Of a DNA stretch of 64,000 nucleotides, positions 10,868 to 22,600 are shown in pieces. The number at the start of each line of letters is the position of its first letter. The stretch's first letter is position 1. The translations under genes and the position numbers were made by a program. The stretch is from Cytospora piceicola (lineage: Eukaryota; Ascomycota; Sordariomycetes; Diaporthales; Cytosporaceae): contig JALQBC010000062.1 in the NCBI GenBank assembly GCA_023375675.1, forward strand, positions 1 to 64,000, given 5' to 3'. The notes under the pieces were generated by a model, which saw only the letters and a program-made list of their open reading frames with translations, was not told where the DNA came from and did not search any database.

Positions 10868-13800
10868 CCTCAATCCCTCCAAGACTGCAACCACCGCGTC
10901 AGAAACTTCCTTACATATCCATCCTCTATCATCCTAGGGGAAGCTCTCAGCACATCGCAGTCTCTCTGTATCGCGGTAGTATCGAAAATGATACCACGGG
11001 AATGATTCATGAAATGCTGCTCAAAGTAGTCTAGCAATTTCACAGCAGGATTTCGCTCTTCGTCACCCATTTCGGCGCTGTGGCGCAGTCTCGAAAGCCA
11101 TATCGTCGCTGGAACCTCTTCGAACTCTAATCCTGCATCTCTCAGTTCTTTGAGTAGATCTGTCCAAGAAAACCTTAAAGGGTTCACCATGTTATAGACC
11201 ATAGATCGAGCCGGCGGTGCGGTTCCTCGAACCGGCAAACGACACGTTAAGTCTACCTTCGCCGCAATCTCGAGAATCGCAGTTGCAAGTATGTCGACTG
11301 GGAGCCAGGAGCAGTCCTGTTTTTGTAGCAATTAGCTAAGATCTTAGACGTGTTTTCGATTTGCAGGTAGATTACTGAATAGCCGGGTAAATTGGGTGGC
11401 AGTGCATTAAGTTCGTCCTTACCTCAGTCAATATTGGGAGGGCCTTCAGCGTGAGGGCAGAATGGATCAAGCTCGGAATGAATTCACTCTCATTCCACAG
11501 TCCAGTTTGAGCATCCCCGACGACTTGACCGACGCGCAACACATAGCTCTGTGAACCAGCGGCGGCCGCATTTAGAACAATGTGCTCGGCGACGAGTTTA
11601 CTCTGTGCATAAGTCAAATACCCTAGAAGTAGGCCACCCCCCCTTACGGGCCACCTACTTACACAGTAAACAGCCTAAACAGCCTATATTTAAACAGCTG
11701 TATTAAATTAAATAAAATAGCTACTACTTTAAAAAAAGACTTATAATACTTATTATCTTTTAAAGGCTTTATAAATAGTAGTATTACTTAGTATATTATA
11801 TTAAATTAAGTAATATATAATGTTAAAACTATACACTAAATACTGTTAAAGTATCCTTATAATATATATAGAAATACTAACATTTACTATATATATACTT
11901 TTACTTAATAACTTTTTTAATATTACTTTTATAACTTTTATTTTATATATATATATATTAATAATAGTATTTAAAACTAAACTCTTAACTAAAAAGCTTA
12001 TATATACTTTATTATATAAGTTATTAAGTTTTAAACTTTTACCTATATAAATATTATATAAAAGTTTATATAATATAGTATAATTACTAATTAACAGGTT
12101 ATAATAGTAAAATAATAGAATAGTATAAATCTATATAGTATAATACTTTATATTAAACGTTATTTCTTATTATAAATATAGTAATTAATTAAATATTAGT
12201 TTATATTAACTTTTTAAATCTGTTAGTATACCTTACTATTATATATAGAATCTTTAATAGTTAGAACTATAATATTTAATACTTAATATATCTATATATA
12301 AAGTATATAGTAAAGCTTATTTACTATTAAATAGGATTCTATATACCTTTATAGTATATTTAATAAAGGGTAGCTTAATATGTATTTTATTTAATTTAAT
12401 ATAGCTGTTTAGAAGTAGGCTGTTTCTATGTAAAAGGGTGGCCTACAAGGCGGGGTGGCCTACTTCTAGGGTATTTGACTTAGCCTGTACGGCTCGCCAA
12501 GTTAAAGTCCGTGATAGGGCTATTAGAAACCCGAGAACCCTCTGGCGCATTGAAAGCGGTACTAATAGAGGAGCAGAAGAATAGTTTGGCCGGCTTAGTC
12601 CTATGGACCGACATGGAGAACCGTAAGAGGTTGTGGAGACCTCGCAGGTGAGGCTCAAAAGATGCGAGGCTGATGTTGAAGTTTACCGGCTAAGTAACGT
12701 GTACAATCATTGACACGGTCTGTCTCAGTTCCTTGAGAAGGCTTTGGCTTAGGCCTAAGTCTGGCTCACTTACGTCCGCGGCGATTGCAGTGATCTTGGA
12801 TCTGCTGATCTCCGTGAGTTTCAACCCTCGTCGGTTAAGCGATTGGAGCAGTCGCTGTATAGGGTTTTCTCCTCGGACGAAGCAGTATACTCTTCCTATG
12901 TTCTCACTATGCAGCATTTTATGTAGCAGATGTCCCCCGATACTGCCTGTTGCCCCAGTGAGCATCTGTAGGTGATTTTGGTCAGGGTCAGTACCTAGGA
13001 CTGTCTCGTTATGATACAGATATAGTTGGATTCACACTTACCACTGACTGTTGGAAGTTGGAATATTTTTTGATGAGGGACCTCATATCGGTAATATCAT
13101 GCCCGCTATTACCGATGGCTTTGCTAATTCGAAGAAAATACAAGTAACTTGCTATTTTCTTGACACTGCCTTGTTTATAGATGACGTTGGGAGGCAATGT
13201 TTTTCCACAGATGTCGACGGACCTCTGTAAGATCCGGCGCATTTGGATTGCCCGTAGGCTGTCGATTCCTGCTGTGAAGAAGTCGTAACTTGGTGATGGG
13301 ATAGAGACGCCGTAGTTGTCTCGGAAGGCAGAGATGATGAAGTCTTCCAACTTAGGGATGCTCAGCTTGAGGCTATCCTTCGTACCCTCTTCCATTATGC
13401 TGTATAGCTGGTTGATGATATCGGCAAACTTGACGCATGCCTGGGCGCGGATGATATTGCCCTTGTCGGTCTGTGGATACATTGTGCTCGAAGGCAACAC
13501 AGCGATTATCTCCCGCATGATCTGGGAGAAAGCCTCGGCCCGTGAGTTGGCATCGGCTATAGAAGGCCAGATAGCCTCGATGTAAGCATCGTTAGACAGG
13601 TGATCTGAGTTGCTCGTCCTTAGCACTAGAATTCCCGGTACAGGTCTGTCTACGCCGACGACAATAGCCTCACGGACAAGTTTGTCCTGACGTACTCTAC
13701 CTTCGATATCGAGAGGTATGATCTTCTCGCCGTTTACAAGTGTGATTCGATCATCCAGACGTGTGACGTACTTCTATGCGTCGGGAATCGTGGGATGCGG

Positions 13801-15138
13801 CACAAAAACATCTTTCGAGTGCTAGGAACCAGGCTTGGGGAAGTCAGAGTTGGACGTAGATAATCTAGGGTGGCCTTTGAGGTAGATCACCTCGTACTGG
13901 CCATTACCGATGGGGTTCATGTGGATGTGGTTCCGGTGATATGAGTAGAAACGGACATAATTCCACGAGTCATCCCCATCAGTGCGCCGTATAGTGTCCC
14001 CGGTAAGCCCTGCTTCCGTTCTGCGACTGGAGCATCAGTAATTGAGTTTTGCAGCAATGCCGACATTTTCATCAGGGGAACTTACGTTCTAAAGACCACA
14101 GCTAAGCTCACCCCTGCTGAAACGAGACGATCTCCCAGCTTATCAGGCGTGCGAGCTCTAGCAGAAGTGACGAATTTGCACCTCTTTAACAGGTTAACAC
14201 CCCTTGGCGTCTCTGCTAGCAGGCCTAGAGCGTAGGGCACGACGTGGATGACATCCGGCTTCACAGCCTCGACGGCTGCAATTAAGTTGTCACTGGTCAA
14301 TGGCAGCGATGTATTGTACAAGTTGGCAATTCTACCTATGTATATGGCCTGCAGTGAAGTCGATATGCCGTACATGTGGAACTAAGGTAGCGCGCCAAAG
14401 TTGTCCATACCAGCACCCTGAGTGGTATGGGTGAGGACGGCTTTGTGGGTTAGCACTACTGGCTTTGGCATCCCTGTCGAACCCGAAGAATGCATTATCA
14501 ATGCTGGCTGTGTGTTTTCTGCCTGTCTGTCGAACTCGCGAACAAAGCGCGATACGCCCTCCGGGCGAGCAACATTATAATCAACGCGAAGGGGAATAGG
14601 ATGGCAAGACAAGGATGGTAATTCTTGCTTTACTGCTTCTAAGTTGTTGGAAATGATTCTGGTCTGCCTACACACGACATTGTGGCAACCTGTATGTCGT
14701 AGAAGATGGACTATGGCAGCAGGTGGTATCCGTAGAGAGAGACAGAGGACAGTGTGGCCAAGTCGACTTAGTGCGAACTAAGAGACGATGAAGTCAAGAT
14801 TAGACGGAGCCAAGAGACCAATGGTTTCACGAGTGCTCTAGAGGAAGGGATCGTGTTAGAGAAATTGATAAATGTGCTCGAAAAGACACAAGATTTTAAA
14901 TACACACAGAATCGAGGCCGCCTGAGATAAAACTCCTCGCTGCACCGTCGATATAATTGTCGAGTTCCAAGCTAGTGAAGTGCTTGTAGTCGTTAACGCT
15001 GTCTTCAGTGCGAGGATAGCCTAGTATAGGTCGTGGTGGAGAATCTTTGGCTCGATGACGAATAATGTTATCTAGTACCTTCAGTTCACCGTATTCATCA
15101 TATAGTGATGAGAGATATGTCCGAGTCAGGTGTGACAT
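10868..15138 (-). pseudogene. NRPS-like A-T-R reductase (adenylate-forming reductase) 1
   Basis: Carboxylic acid reductase of the adenylation-thiolation-reductase type: it activates an acid with ATP, loads it on a phosphopantetheine arm and releases it reductively with NAD(P)H. The ATG at 15136-15138 is followed by the A domain with core A3 HSSGSTGMPKPVVLTH (~14470), a TTEAGLTGD segment spliced across intron 14021-14085, and the A8-like YVTRLDDRITLVNGEK (~13740). The T domain has FFTAGIDSLRA (~13270). The R domain starts at LTGATGSIGGHLL (~12950), reaches the YAQSK catalytic motif and ends at 10868. Other introns: 14838-14907, 12966-13041, 11317-11422. Stops at 14778, 14382, 13822, 13774 and 12690 are all TAG; the last three replace conserved Trp. 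An 869-bp MITE (11612-12480) splits the YAQSK Tyr codon. Domain order is confident; substrate unknown. Confidence 0.88.
11612..12480. mobile_element. 869-bp MITE (Fot/mariner-type ends) inside the reductase domain
   Basis: AT-rich non-autonomous element with inward-reading ends AGTCAAATACCCTAGAAGTA at both termini, continuing as GGCCACCCC. Imperfect inverted homology extends ~100 bp inward (CAGCCTA..., ATTAAATTAAATA). TA is duplicated at 11610-11611 and 12481-12482. Its ends resemble those of the 1.88-kb Fot-like element 1.1 kb away, so it may be a deletion derivative of that family. Removing it plus one TA restores an uninterrupted GGC-TAT-GCA-CAG reading frame of the host gene. The interior has no coding capacity that I can see. 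Confidence 0.85.
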
Positions 15139-16102
15139 TCTCAGCAGTCCTGCTTTAAGGAAGTTTAACGATAATGAGAAGTGGAAGATTTTCCGCCTAG
15201 CTCACTCAGGCTCGGATAGTTCTATGGGGACCGTTTTGAACGTTTTTAGAGTTCTATGCCTTGATATTCAGCAACGCAGCTTCCTTGTATGAAGTCACGA
15301 CATTCTCACATGTCGTGAACTGGCAAGCTCGGGAATTTGAAGGGGGGGCAGGTGTCTCTACCCTTAACTCTCCACAGGCTGGCTCTGCACTTGGGCAGTT
15401 TACATTAAAGGCTGGCTGAAACAGAATACTTCGATAAGAATGAGGTCCAGACTTTCTGTGTTTCCCGATTTGGCCTTCTGCATTCCGAGATTGTACCGCT
15501 TATACCGAATTTGTATCACGGAGGTCCTCCCCCTGGTAAGTAAAGCTCCGGCTGACCGACGTAAGTACACACACCAACTTGTCAGCTTGATGTACATACA
15601 TCAGGAACTCCGAGTAAAGTATCTCGGGCAAGAGGTACCTCAGACGTAAATAAGACGGAGATAAGAGAGATGCTGGAGACTGTTGGTATTCTTGAGTGGT
15701 GGCGTTGTTCTGCATGTTAAAGCGACATTGATCAACTTGCAAAGTACTACCGTTCATTACCGAAACCTTAGCTGAAATCAGACCTTGGCTGAAGTTATTG
15801 GTGGAATTCATTTGCTATGATACCTGCTCAGAGTTGTTTGTTTCCTTTTGCGGTAATGATAGCATGTCGGTCCTCCTTCCTTGTATTATAAGTAGATTGT
15901 GTTATTACATATGTACGTATCGTGGCGCTGACTATTGCATTAGCTCCTGAGGCATATCACATTTACACGGACGATCCGGAGCATCCCTGCTGCAGGAGGA
16001 ATATGAAAGCAGTAGCAGCATAATAGATTCAGGAATCATGACCGGAAGTTATGGAGATCGAATGATGAATATCCTGGTATTGTTTTTAAGTGCTGGTTGT
16101 GA
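15139..16102. other. Unassigned region upstream of NRPS-like gene 1
   Basis: This 960-bp stretch contains the promoter of the leftward NRPS-like gene. A 103-codon minus-strand ORF (15500-15811) overlaps plus-strand ORFs and shows no family motif, so it is not called. No repeat or RNA gene was recognised. Confidence 0.45.
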
Positions 16103-17350
16103 TCATCTCCTCGGCGGCGTGTCTTTAATCAGTGCTCCCATCAGGCTTGCCGCCACCCTTGTTCCGTGCACCTCGGCGTTCTTAATGGCCTGGCGGATTT
16201 TCGCATACTCTTTATCGCTCAGATCAACAGCGTAGGCGCCCATGTTCTCCTGGAGATACTTGGGTGTTTTAGTGCCCGGGATTGGGAAAATGTCCTCCTG
16301 TTTCATCAACTATGCGAGTGTTAACTGTCCCGTGGTGCAGCTTTTCTCCTCCGCAATGCGCTTTAAGGAGTCCACTAGCTTCAGGTTCTTTGGGAAGTTC
16401 TCTGCGGAGAATCGTGGAATGCTGCGACGAAAGTCGCCCTCTTCAAAATCGTCCGGTGACTTGTATTGGCCCGTGAGCATGCCGCGCCCCAGCGGCGAAT
16501 ATGCCACAGTAGCGATACCCAGCTCACGACATGTTGCTAGCAAACCTAGCTCTGGGTTCTTAATGTCTAATGAGAACGGACTGTACTCAATCTGATAGGC
16601 GGCAATTGGGTGAACTTTGGATGTACGGCGGAGAGTGTCTGCACCGCATTCACTAAGTCCTAGATACCGTACTTTTCCGGATCTGTTAAGGGTGCTTGGG
16701 TCAACAACATGTAGCTCTGAATAACGGAGGTGCCTACTTACTCAATGAACTCCTTCATGGTTTCTACTATATCCTCTACGGGAGTTTTCCCGCTGAAGCG
16801 ATGGCAGTACAGAAGGTCAATGTAGTCGGTTTTGAGACGTTTCAGACTCTGAGCGACAGATTGCCGGATGTATTCTGGATCGTTCCGAATCTCACGTCCC
16901 CCATCAGGGGTGACATGGTTTCCGAACTTGGTAGTCAGGAAGATCTGTATCGATGTCGTGGTTGACGTTAGTGTCACTGGTCCTTATAAAAGACCCCAGT
17001 ATAAAGTCGACATGAGATCCCGGATGGAGTAGCCTGACCTCCTTGCGTTTCCCGGTACGCTGAAACCACTTGCCGAGAAGCTCTTTACTATCTCCGTACA
17101 AGGCGGCAGAGTCCTAGTGAATACATCCTGATCCGTGAGCCAGATCGAGCAGCCTGAATCGCTCCTTATCGGGTGGTGGAACTCCGTAGAATGTTTGTTC
17201 GGACACGATCGATCAGCTGCCTAACATTGGATACTATCCTGGTAACTAAGTGTAGAACGTACAGCTGAGCCCCATTAACCCTAGTCCTAGCGCTGGGATA
17301 TGCGGTCCGTTTTCTCCTAGCGCCCTGGCAGGGAGCGTGGGGGGGGTTAT
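16103..17350 (-). pseudogene. Aldo/keto reductase 1
   Basis: NAD(P)H-dependent reductase of the AKR (TIM-barrel) superfamily, acting on aldehyde or ketone intermediates. All four catalytic residues are readable: Asp and Tyr in DSAALYGDS (~17100), Lys in LTTKFG (~16930) and His in YCHRF (~16800). The later [11 protein letters not shown] and IPIPGTKTPKYLQEN segments bind cofactor. Introns are 16683-16741, 16945-17038 and one in the N-terminal part (~17170-17245). Two TAG codons (17114-17116, 16310-16312) stand where the family has Trp. The likely start codon at 17348-17350 reads ATA instead of ATG before TPPTLPARALGENGPHIPAL; this start is an inference. Same strand as the neighbouring OMT and NRPS-like gene 1. 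Confidence 0.85.
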
Positions 17351-17673
17351 CTTTGAGTTGATCAACAAATGCAATAAGATTCAATGTTGCGCGAGACAGT
17401 AGTGCTTACCACGGCCAAGTCGGCTTAAGAATGGTCCTGTGTACATACATATATAGCATTTTACTTGTCGCTTTACGGATACTACAATCAGAGTCGCATA
17501 TAGGCTTACGTTATATTGCGAAAAGGAGTTACGGAGCACGTCTGTGTTTTATTGGCTCGTCTATCTCGCCTTAGCATAATTAGGCGAATCCTGCGAAAGT
17601 GCTATAGAAGATCCCGCCCGGCCGGGCTACATATGTAGGTCCCTGATACCTAAATGGCTTAGGGGTTGTTCTT
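17351..17673. other. Spacer between AKR and OMT
   Basis: About 320 bp upstream of the aldo/keto reductase and downstream of the methyltransferase, both leftward. No gene, repeat or RNA was recognised. Confidence 0.45.
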
Positions 17674-18486
17674 CTACTTGATTAATGTCAGTCTATCGTA
17701 AACCGGCAGCATGATAGTGTCGATCCTGGGCTTATTCTTGCAGAACTTGTTGAATCTGTTAAGCGCCCTGCTACATTCAGTCCAGTAGGGTCTCAGCTCC
17801 TGGGGCAGCGAAGGGTTGGCCTCGGTCGAGATTGTCATGCTACGAGCGAACACTGCAGTATGAAACATTAGCATAGCTATCTCGTGTAACACGAAATCTG
17901 ACTTGCGCCTTACCGTTGTCACATAGGATGACTCCCCCGGGAGACAGAAGCTTTAAGTCTAGGATTTGCTTGATATAGCCCTGGTAGCTATCCTTGTTGG
18001 CATCAATAAAGATGAGGTCGAAATGCCCCGTCAGGTTGGGTATAGTCGCTTGGGCAGGGCCCTCGACGAGCTTTACGCGATCATCAATATCAAAGTGGCT
18101 TAGATTACGCTTGGCTGCCTGGATCATTTCCTCGTCTAGTTTCAAGGTAACGATCTCTGCCTGGGTGTCTGTGGTGCCTTCGTACCACGCCAACGCACTA
18201 TACCTAGTGAAGCAGCCGATCTCGAGAACTTTGACAGGAAAATTTCAGCTCTGTGTAACCTTGAAGCTGTGTAAGTGAGTTGAGGGTACATACTTCTCTT
18301 CGGCTTCAACAGCTCGGCAAGGAACTTGTTCGTCGCCCCTTGGAGAGGAGATGACATCTTGTTAGCAGTGTTTTTGCCGGCATTCATGTTGTCGAATTTC
18401 TCATATGTCCAGTCCTAGAGCTGCTTTATCTCCGCCGAGGTGTTATCAGAGTGAGCGGTGCAATATTCCGTCACGGTGGCCGCCAT
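17674..18486 (-). pseudogene. O-methyltransferase, caffeoyl-CoA OMT-like class I
   Basis: Cation-dependent SAM O-methyltransferase of the CCoAOMT family, normally methylating catechol-type hydroxyls. From the ATG at 18486 three exons (introns 18229-18293 and 17853-17913) give a ~230-residue protein. It has a conserved entry segment (NAGKNTANKMSSPLQGATNK), the SAM motif ILEIGCFTRYSALAWYEG across intron 1, an acidic IVTLKLDEE, the metal-binding FDLIFIDANKDSY and GGVILCDN (Asp/Asp-Asn ligands), and a normal C-terminus ending at 17674. The only defect I find is TAG at 18415-18417, where the family has Trp (QL-W-DWTYEKF). It is therefore the least damaged enzyme here. It is divergent from NRPS-like gene 2. 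Confidence 0.88.
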
Positions 18487-19662
18487 CTCAGGCTAATATT
18501 TGGACATTAGAAGTTAGTAACGGTTACTTCCAATGTAGAATCTGACAAAATACACAAGATTGAGTCTGACCGAGAATGGAAGGACGCTGGTCTACATCTT
18601 TGCTTGTTGTTTTTCTCTTGAACTCTCTTCGGTTTGGCGATGTGGATTGGTTTAAGGGAAAGATTCATGTTCCGATATTCTGAGGGTATTTATACCTTGA
18701 ACATGGTATACTTTGACCCGCTTGAGATACCCTTAATTTAGTGTTTTAGTTATGCATTACATCGTATTCTCTTTCTCTCTGTTTACTAAAGAAGAGCCCT
18801 GAATGTTCACCGTTGCGGAAGGAGATGATCCGGCGCCTCCCACCTGAGCAGTTCTACCTAACTTTAGCCTTGGCAGGCAGGATTGCAAGAATGCATGTTT
18901 CTCCGGAAACTCCGAGTAGCCTATACCTGCTAACAACGAAGATTTGCATTGCATCTCTTCGGCTAAACTCACAGGATTTAGGATATAGATCGGCTGTTCG
19001 TTGACATATGATTAAGTCGGAATACCCTTTCGGGTCGTACACCCGGGATAATACATCGTTAGCACTTGTGGTGTTCCCCTGAAAATTGCGGAATGACTGA
19101 CTGCAATAGCTTACGTGAGACTGTTTCCAGAGACTGCCGACTGACTATCCGGATGAGGTCACAACCAGCCTGTGCATCTGTGGTGCATTTCACATGTGGG
19201 TCCGCACCTGGGCATGGTTTCGTGTGGCTGAAATTAGAGAGAACTCCTTGATCTATGGAGTGTTGAACTCCGGACGAAGCGTCATGAATCTCATCAGAGC
19301 TTCGATAAGGAGGTACAATCTTATTCGATTGGTGTTAGCTTGAGACCATTTTCTACTTGGAGCTACGGAGATATTGGGATGGCAACTGGTACCTCCTAGG
19401 CTTGGACTAGTGAAGGATAGAAAAGTCAAGGCAGTAGAACTGAAGTTACCCGGAAGATAAAAATATGGGACAATTGCATGTCGAAGACGGCTGCCTGGTT
19501 GTCTCATATTATGGCGAAAGTCCATTAGATGTTTCGATAAGACTGAAAGTGTTAAGTCAGAAATCCCCTATTACTGTGTCCTAGACGGAAACACATCTTT
19601 GCCAGGTCCAAGGAGAATAGAGCTTTGTCTATTACCAGTTAAAGCATTTATCTCACGCGTAG
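18487..19662. promoter_or_regulatory. Divergent promoter region, OMT / NRPS-like 2
   Basis: 1.18 kb between two divergent starts, so both promoters should lie here. A 90-codon minus-strand ORF (19253-19525) and shorter ORFs have no motif and are not called. No operator is claimed. Confidence 0.4.
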
Positions 19663-22600
19663 ATGTCTGACTTGACTCCTTCTCAACACTATGTTCCTGA
19701 AGTCTTTTATACTTCACGGGCAAAAACAGGCCGGCTCGTTCATCTTATCCCAGATGATATTGCGCGAGAGGCACCTGACCACCCCCTCTTTTCTTATGCA
19801 ACAGGCGCTAAACCTTAAGATGGCTTCATTGATGTATCTGCGAGACAGTTCGCTAATGCAGTGAACAGAACTAGCTGGTACTTAGAGACGTTGCTTGGGA
19901 AGCCTAAAGGCTTCGAGACAGTTGCGTATATGGGACCAAGTAAGCATACACACGCCGTAACTGATATCTTTATACAACAGACGATCTAACTTCTTGTTAA
20001 AAGATGACATCCGCTATTTTCTGTTTATGTTCGGTGCGATTAAGGTCGGCTACAAAGTGAGTATTGAAAACTCTCTTAAGACAACAACATGACTTCAAGT
20101 CTAAATATCTTTTAGATGCTATTCCTGTCTCCGCGAAACAGTATCGAAGGTCAGATAAATGTTCTCAATGGCGCAGAATGCCGTATATTCTTGAACGGTG
20201 AAGGCATCGATGTCGAAGACATCCGAAGACGCCGTATTATGGCAAATGCCGTTGTACTTGAGCTAGCGGAATTGCTCGACGATTCCATCCAGGTTCCGAC
20301 CTATCTATATACCAAGACTTTCGAGCAGGCTAAGATGGATCCGTGTCTCGTACTTTATACAACAGGCTCTACTGGACTACCTAAGCCCATAATCTGGAAG
20401 AATGGAGTATTGAGCACCTACGAGGCGTGGCGCACTATCCCACATATTGACGGATATGTCCCAACTACCGAGATATACAGTAGAGCTACGAGGGCCTACA
20501 CATCTATGCTATTGTTCTATACGAGTGGTTTAAACGCAGGCATAACTTGGTCTCTACTCTTGGGCGTGACCTTGGTGTACGGAGCGCCTTAAGTTGTGCC
20601 CAACTCGGCCTATGTGGACGAAATGTATATACATGCATCGGTAGACGCGTCTATGGGAGCCCTATCTATATACGAGGAGCTGAGTCGCGATGAGGGTGCC
20701 TTGAGTCGTATTAATCGCCTCGAATACGTTATTGCCAGTGGAGGTATGTTTACACTGGTTGCATTGTCTACACTGTGAGACTGACTTGGACACTTTAGCT
20801 CCTCTCTCGCAGATGGCCGGAAACATTATCTCGAAGCATACTAGAGTTATATCGAATCTTGGCTTAACTGAGACTGCTTGCTTGCAGAGATTGGCACCAG
20901 CCATTGAAGACTGGTTATATTTTTACTGGCATCCGACACATTCGGGTATAGAGATGCGCGAGTACTTGCCTGGAATGTATGAGCTATTCCTGGTGCGTAA
21001 CAGGGACATCGAACTATACTAAGGTGTCTTTATGAACCTTCCTAGCATTAGCGAATGGTCAATGAGCGACCTCTACGAAAGACATCCCGACCCTAATAAG
21101 CCGTTCCTGTATCGGTACCTCGGACGAAAGGACGACGTGATCGTCTTGAGCAACGGAGAGAAAGTCTCACCAGCCCTTATGGAGGCCGCTTTGATGAGCA
21201 GCCCCCTAGTTAAGAGCGCTATGGTGGTGGGACGCGGAAAGTTCCAACCCGCCGTTCTGATCGAGCTCAAGGATAAGCCACCTAAGTCCGTGACTGAACG
21301 CCAGGAAACCGTGCATAAACTGATGCCCTTCCTCGACGAAGCCAATACATATGCGCCGGCTTATGGAAAGCTGGATTAGTACTACATTCTGTTTGCTGAT
21401 CCCACACGCCTAGTACGGTACCTTGGGCAGGGTAAAATACAAAGATTCCAAACATATACCCTGTACGAGCCAGATATTGAACACTTGTACCGGTCTGTCG
21501 AGGACTCCGAAGACTACATTATGGTTATGGATAACCGGTCGCGACTGGACCTTGCGTCTTTTGATGCAGTGAAGAACTGGCTTAGAGACCTTCTGGTGGA
21601 CATCATTGGGGTCCACGTAACAGAAGACAGCAAGGATTTCTTCAAATCTGGCGTTGATTTACTCTATGTCATACGCATGGCACGTGAGGTGAAGTTCCAG
21701 GCCAAGAGACAAGGTCTAGGGGCTGGGCTGGAGATGTTCTCCCCAAAGGACATCTATGCACACCCTACGCTGAATGACCTTGCATCTCGTATACTGAAAT
21801 GCGCCGGCCCACCTCATCATCTGCCCGGCCGGTCGCAAGAGCTCGACACGGACCCCGCTGCACAATCTTCTGATAATGACGCGCAGCTTCTATTGAATAA
21901 ATATACTAAGAAGCTCCCTACTTCAAGTAGTCGCGCGTCGAGAGTGCCGCCGGAACGTAATATCACGGTGCTCCTTACAGGAAGCACAGGGTCCCTGGGA
22001 TCGTACATCCTCGATGCACTTTATCGAGACAAGAATGTTGCGAGAGTTATCTGCTTGAACCGTTCCTCTTCAGCAGAGGAACGGCACCTTCAGAATAGCG
22101 TACAGCGTGGTCTTACCTCGATTAGTGGCGCACGGGTAAACTTTATCAAGGCAGATCTATCGTTGCCCCGAATGGGAATTGAGGATATCCAGTATTCCCA
22201 GCTTCTTAATATAGTAACCCATATTATCCGCAAGTATCCCGGTGGACCTCACCTGTCATAATTTGATGAGTTCCTCTAACCCCTTCTAGACAATCAATGG
22301 CCGGTCAACTTTAACTGGACTGTTGCCTCATTTGAACCACACATTCAAGGTGTGAGCAACCTGATTGACTTTTCTTATGAATTAAAGCACAACGCTTTTA
22401 TTCTTTTCGTGTCGAGTGTCTTAGCCGTTGGCTCTTGGAATGGACCCGGACTTGCCCCTGAAGAGATTATAGAAGACCTCAGTGTCGCAGCACCTATGGG
22501 CTATGGGCAATCCAAACTCGTCTCTGAGTGTCTCCTGGCCGAAGCTGCGAAGGCATCGTTTATACGGTCTGCCTGTTGCCGGGTTGGAATTATAGCTGGC

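Noticed and set aside
15500..15811. Minus-strand 103-codon ORF
   Set aside because: Overlaps opposite-strand ORFs of similar length, has no motif, and no intron-exon continuation was found.
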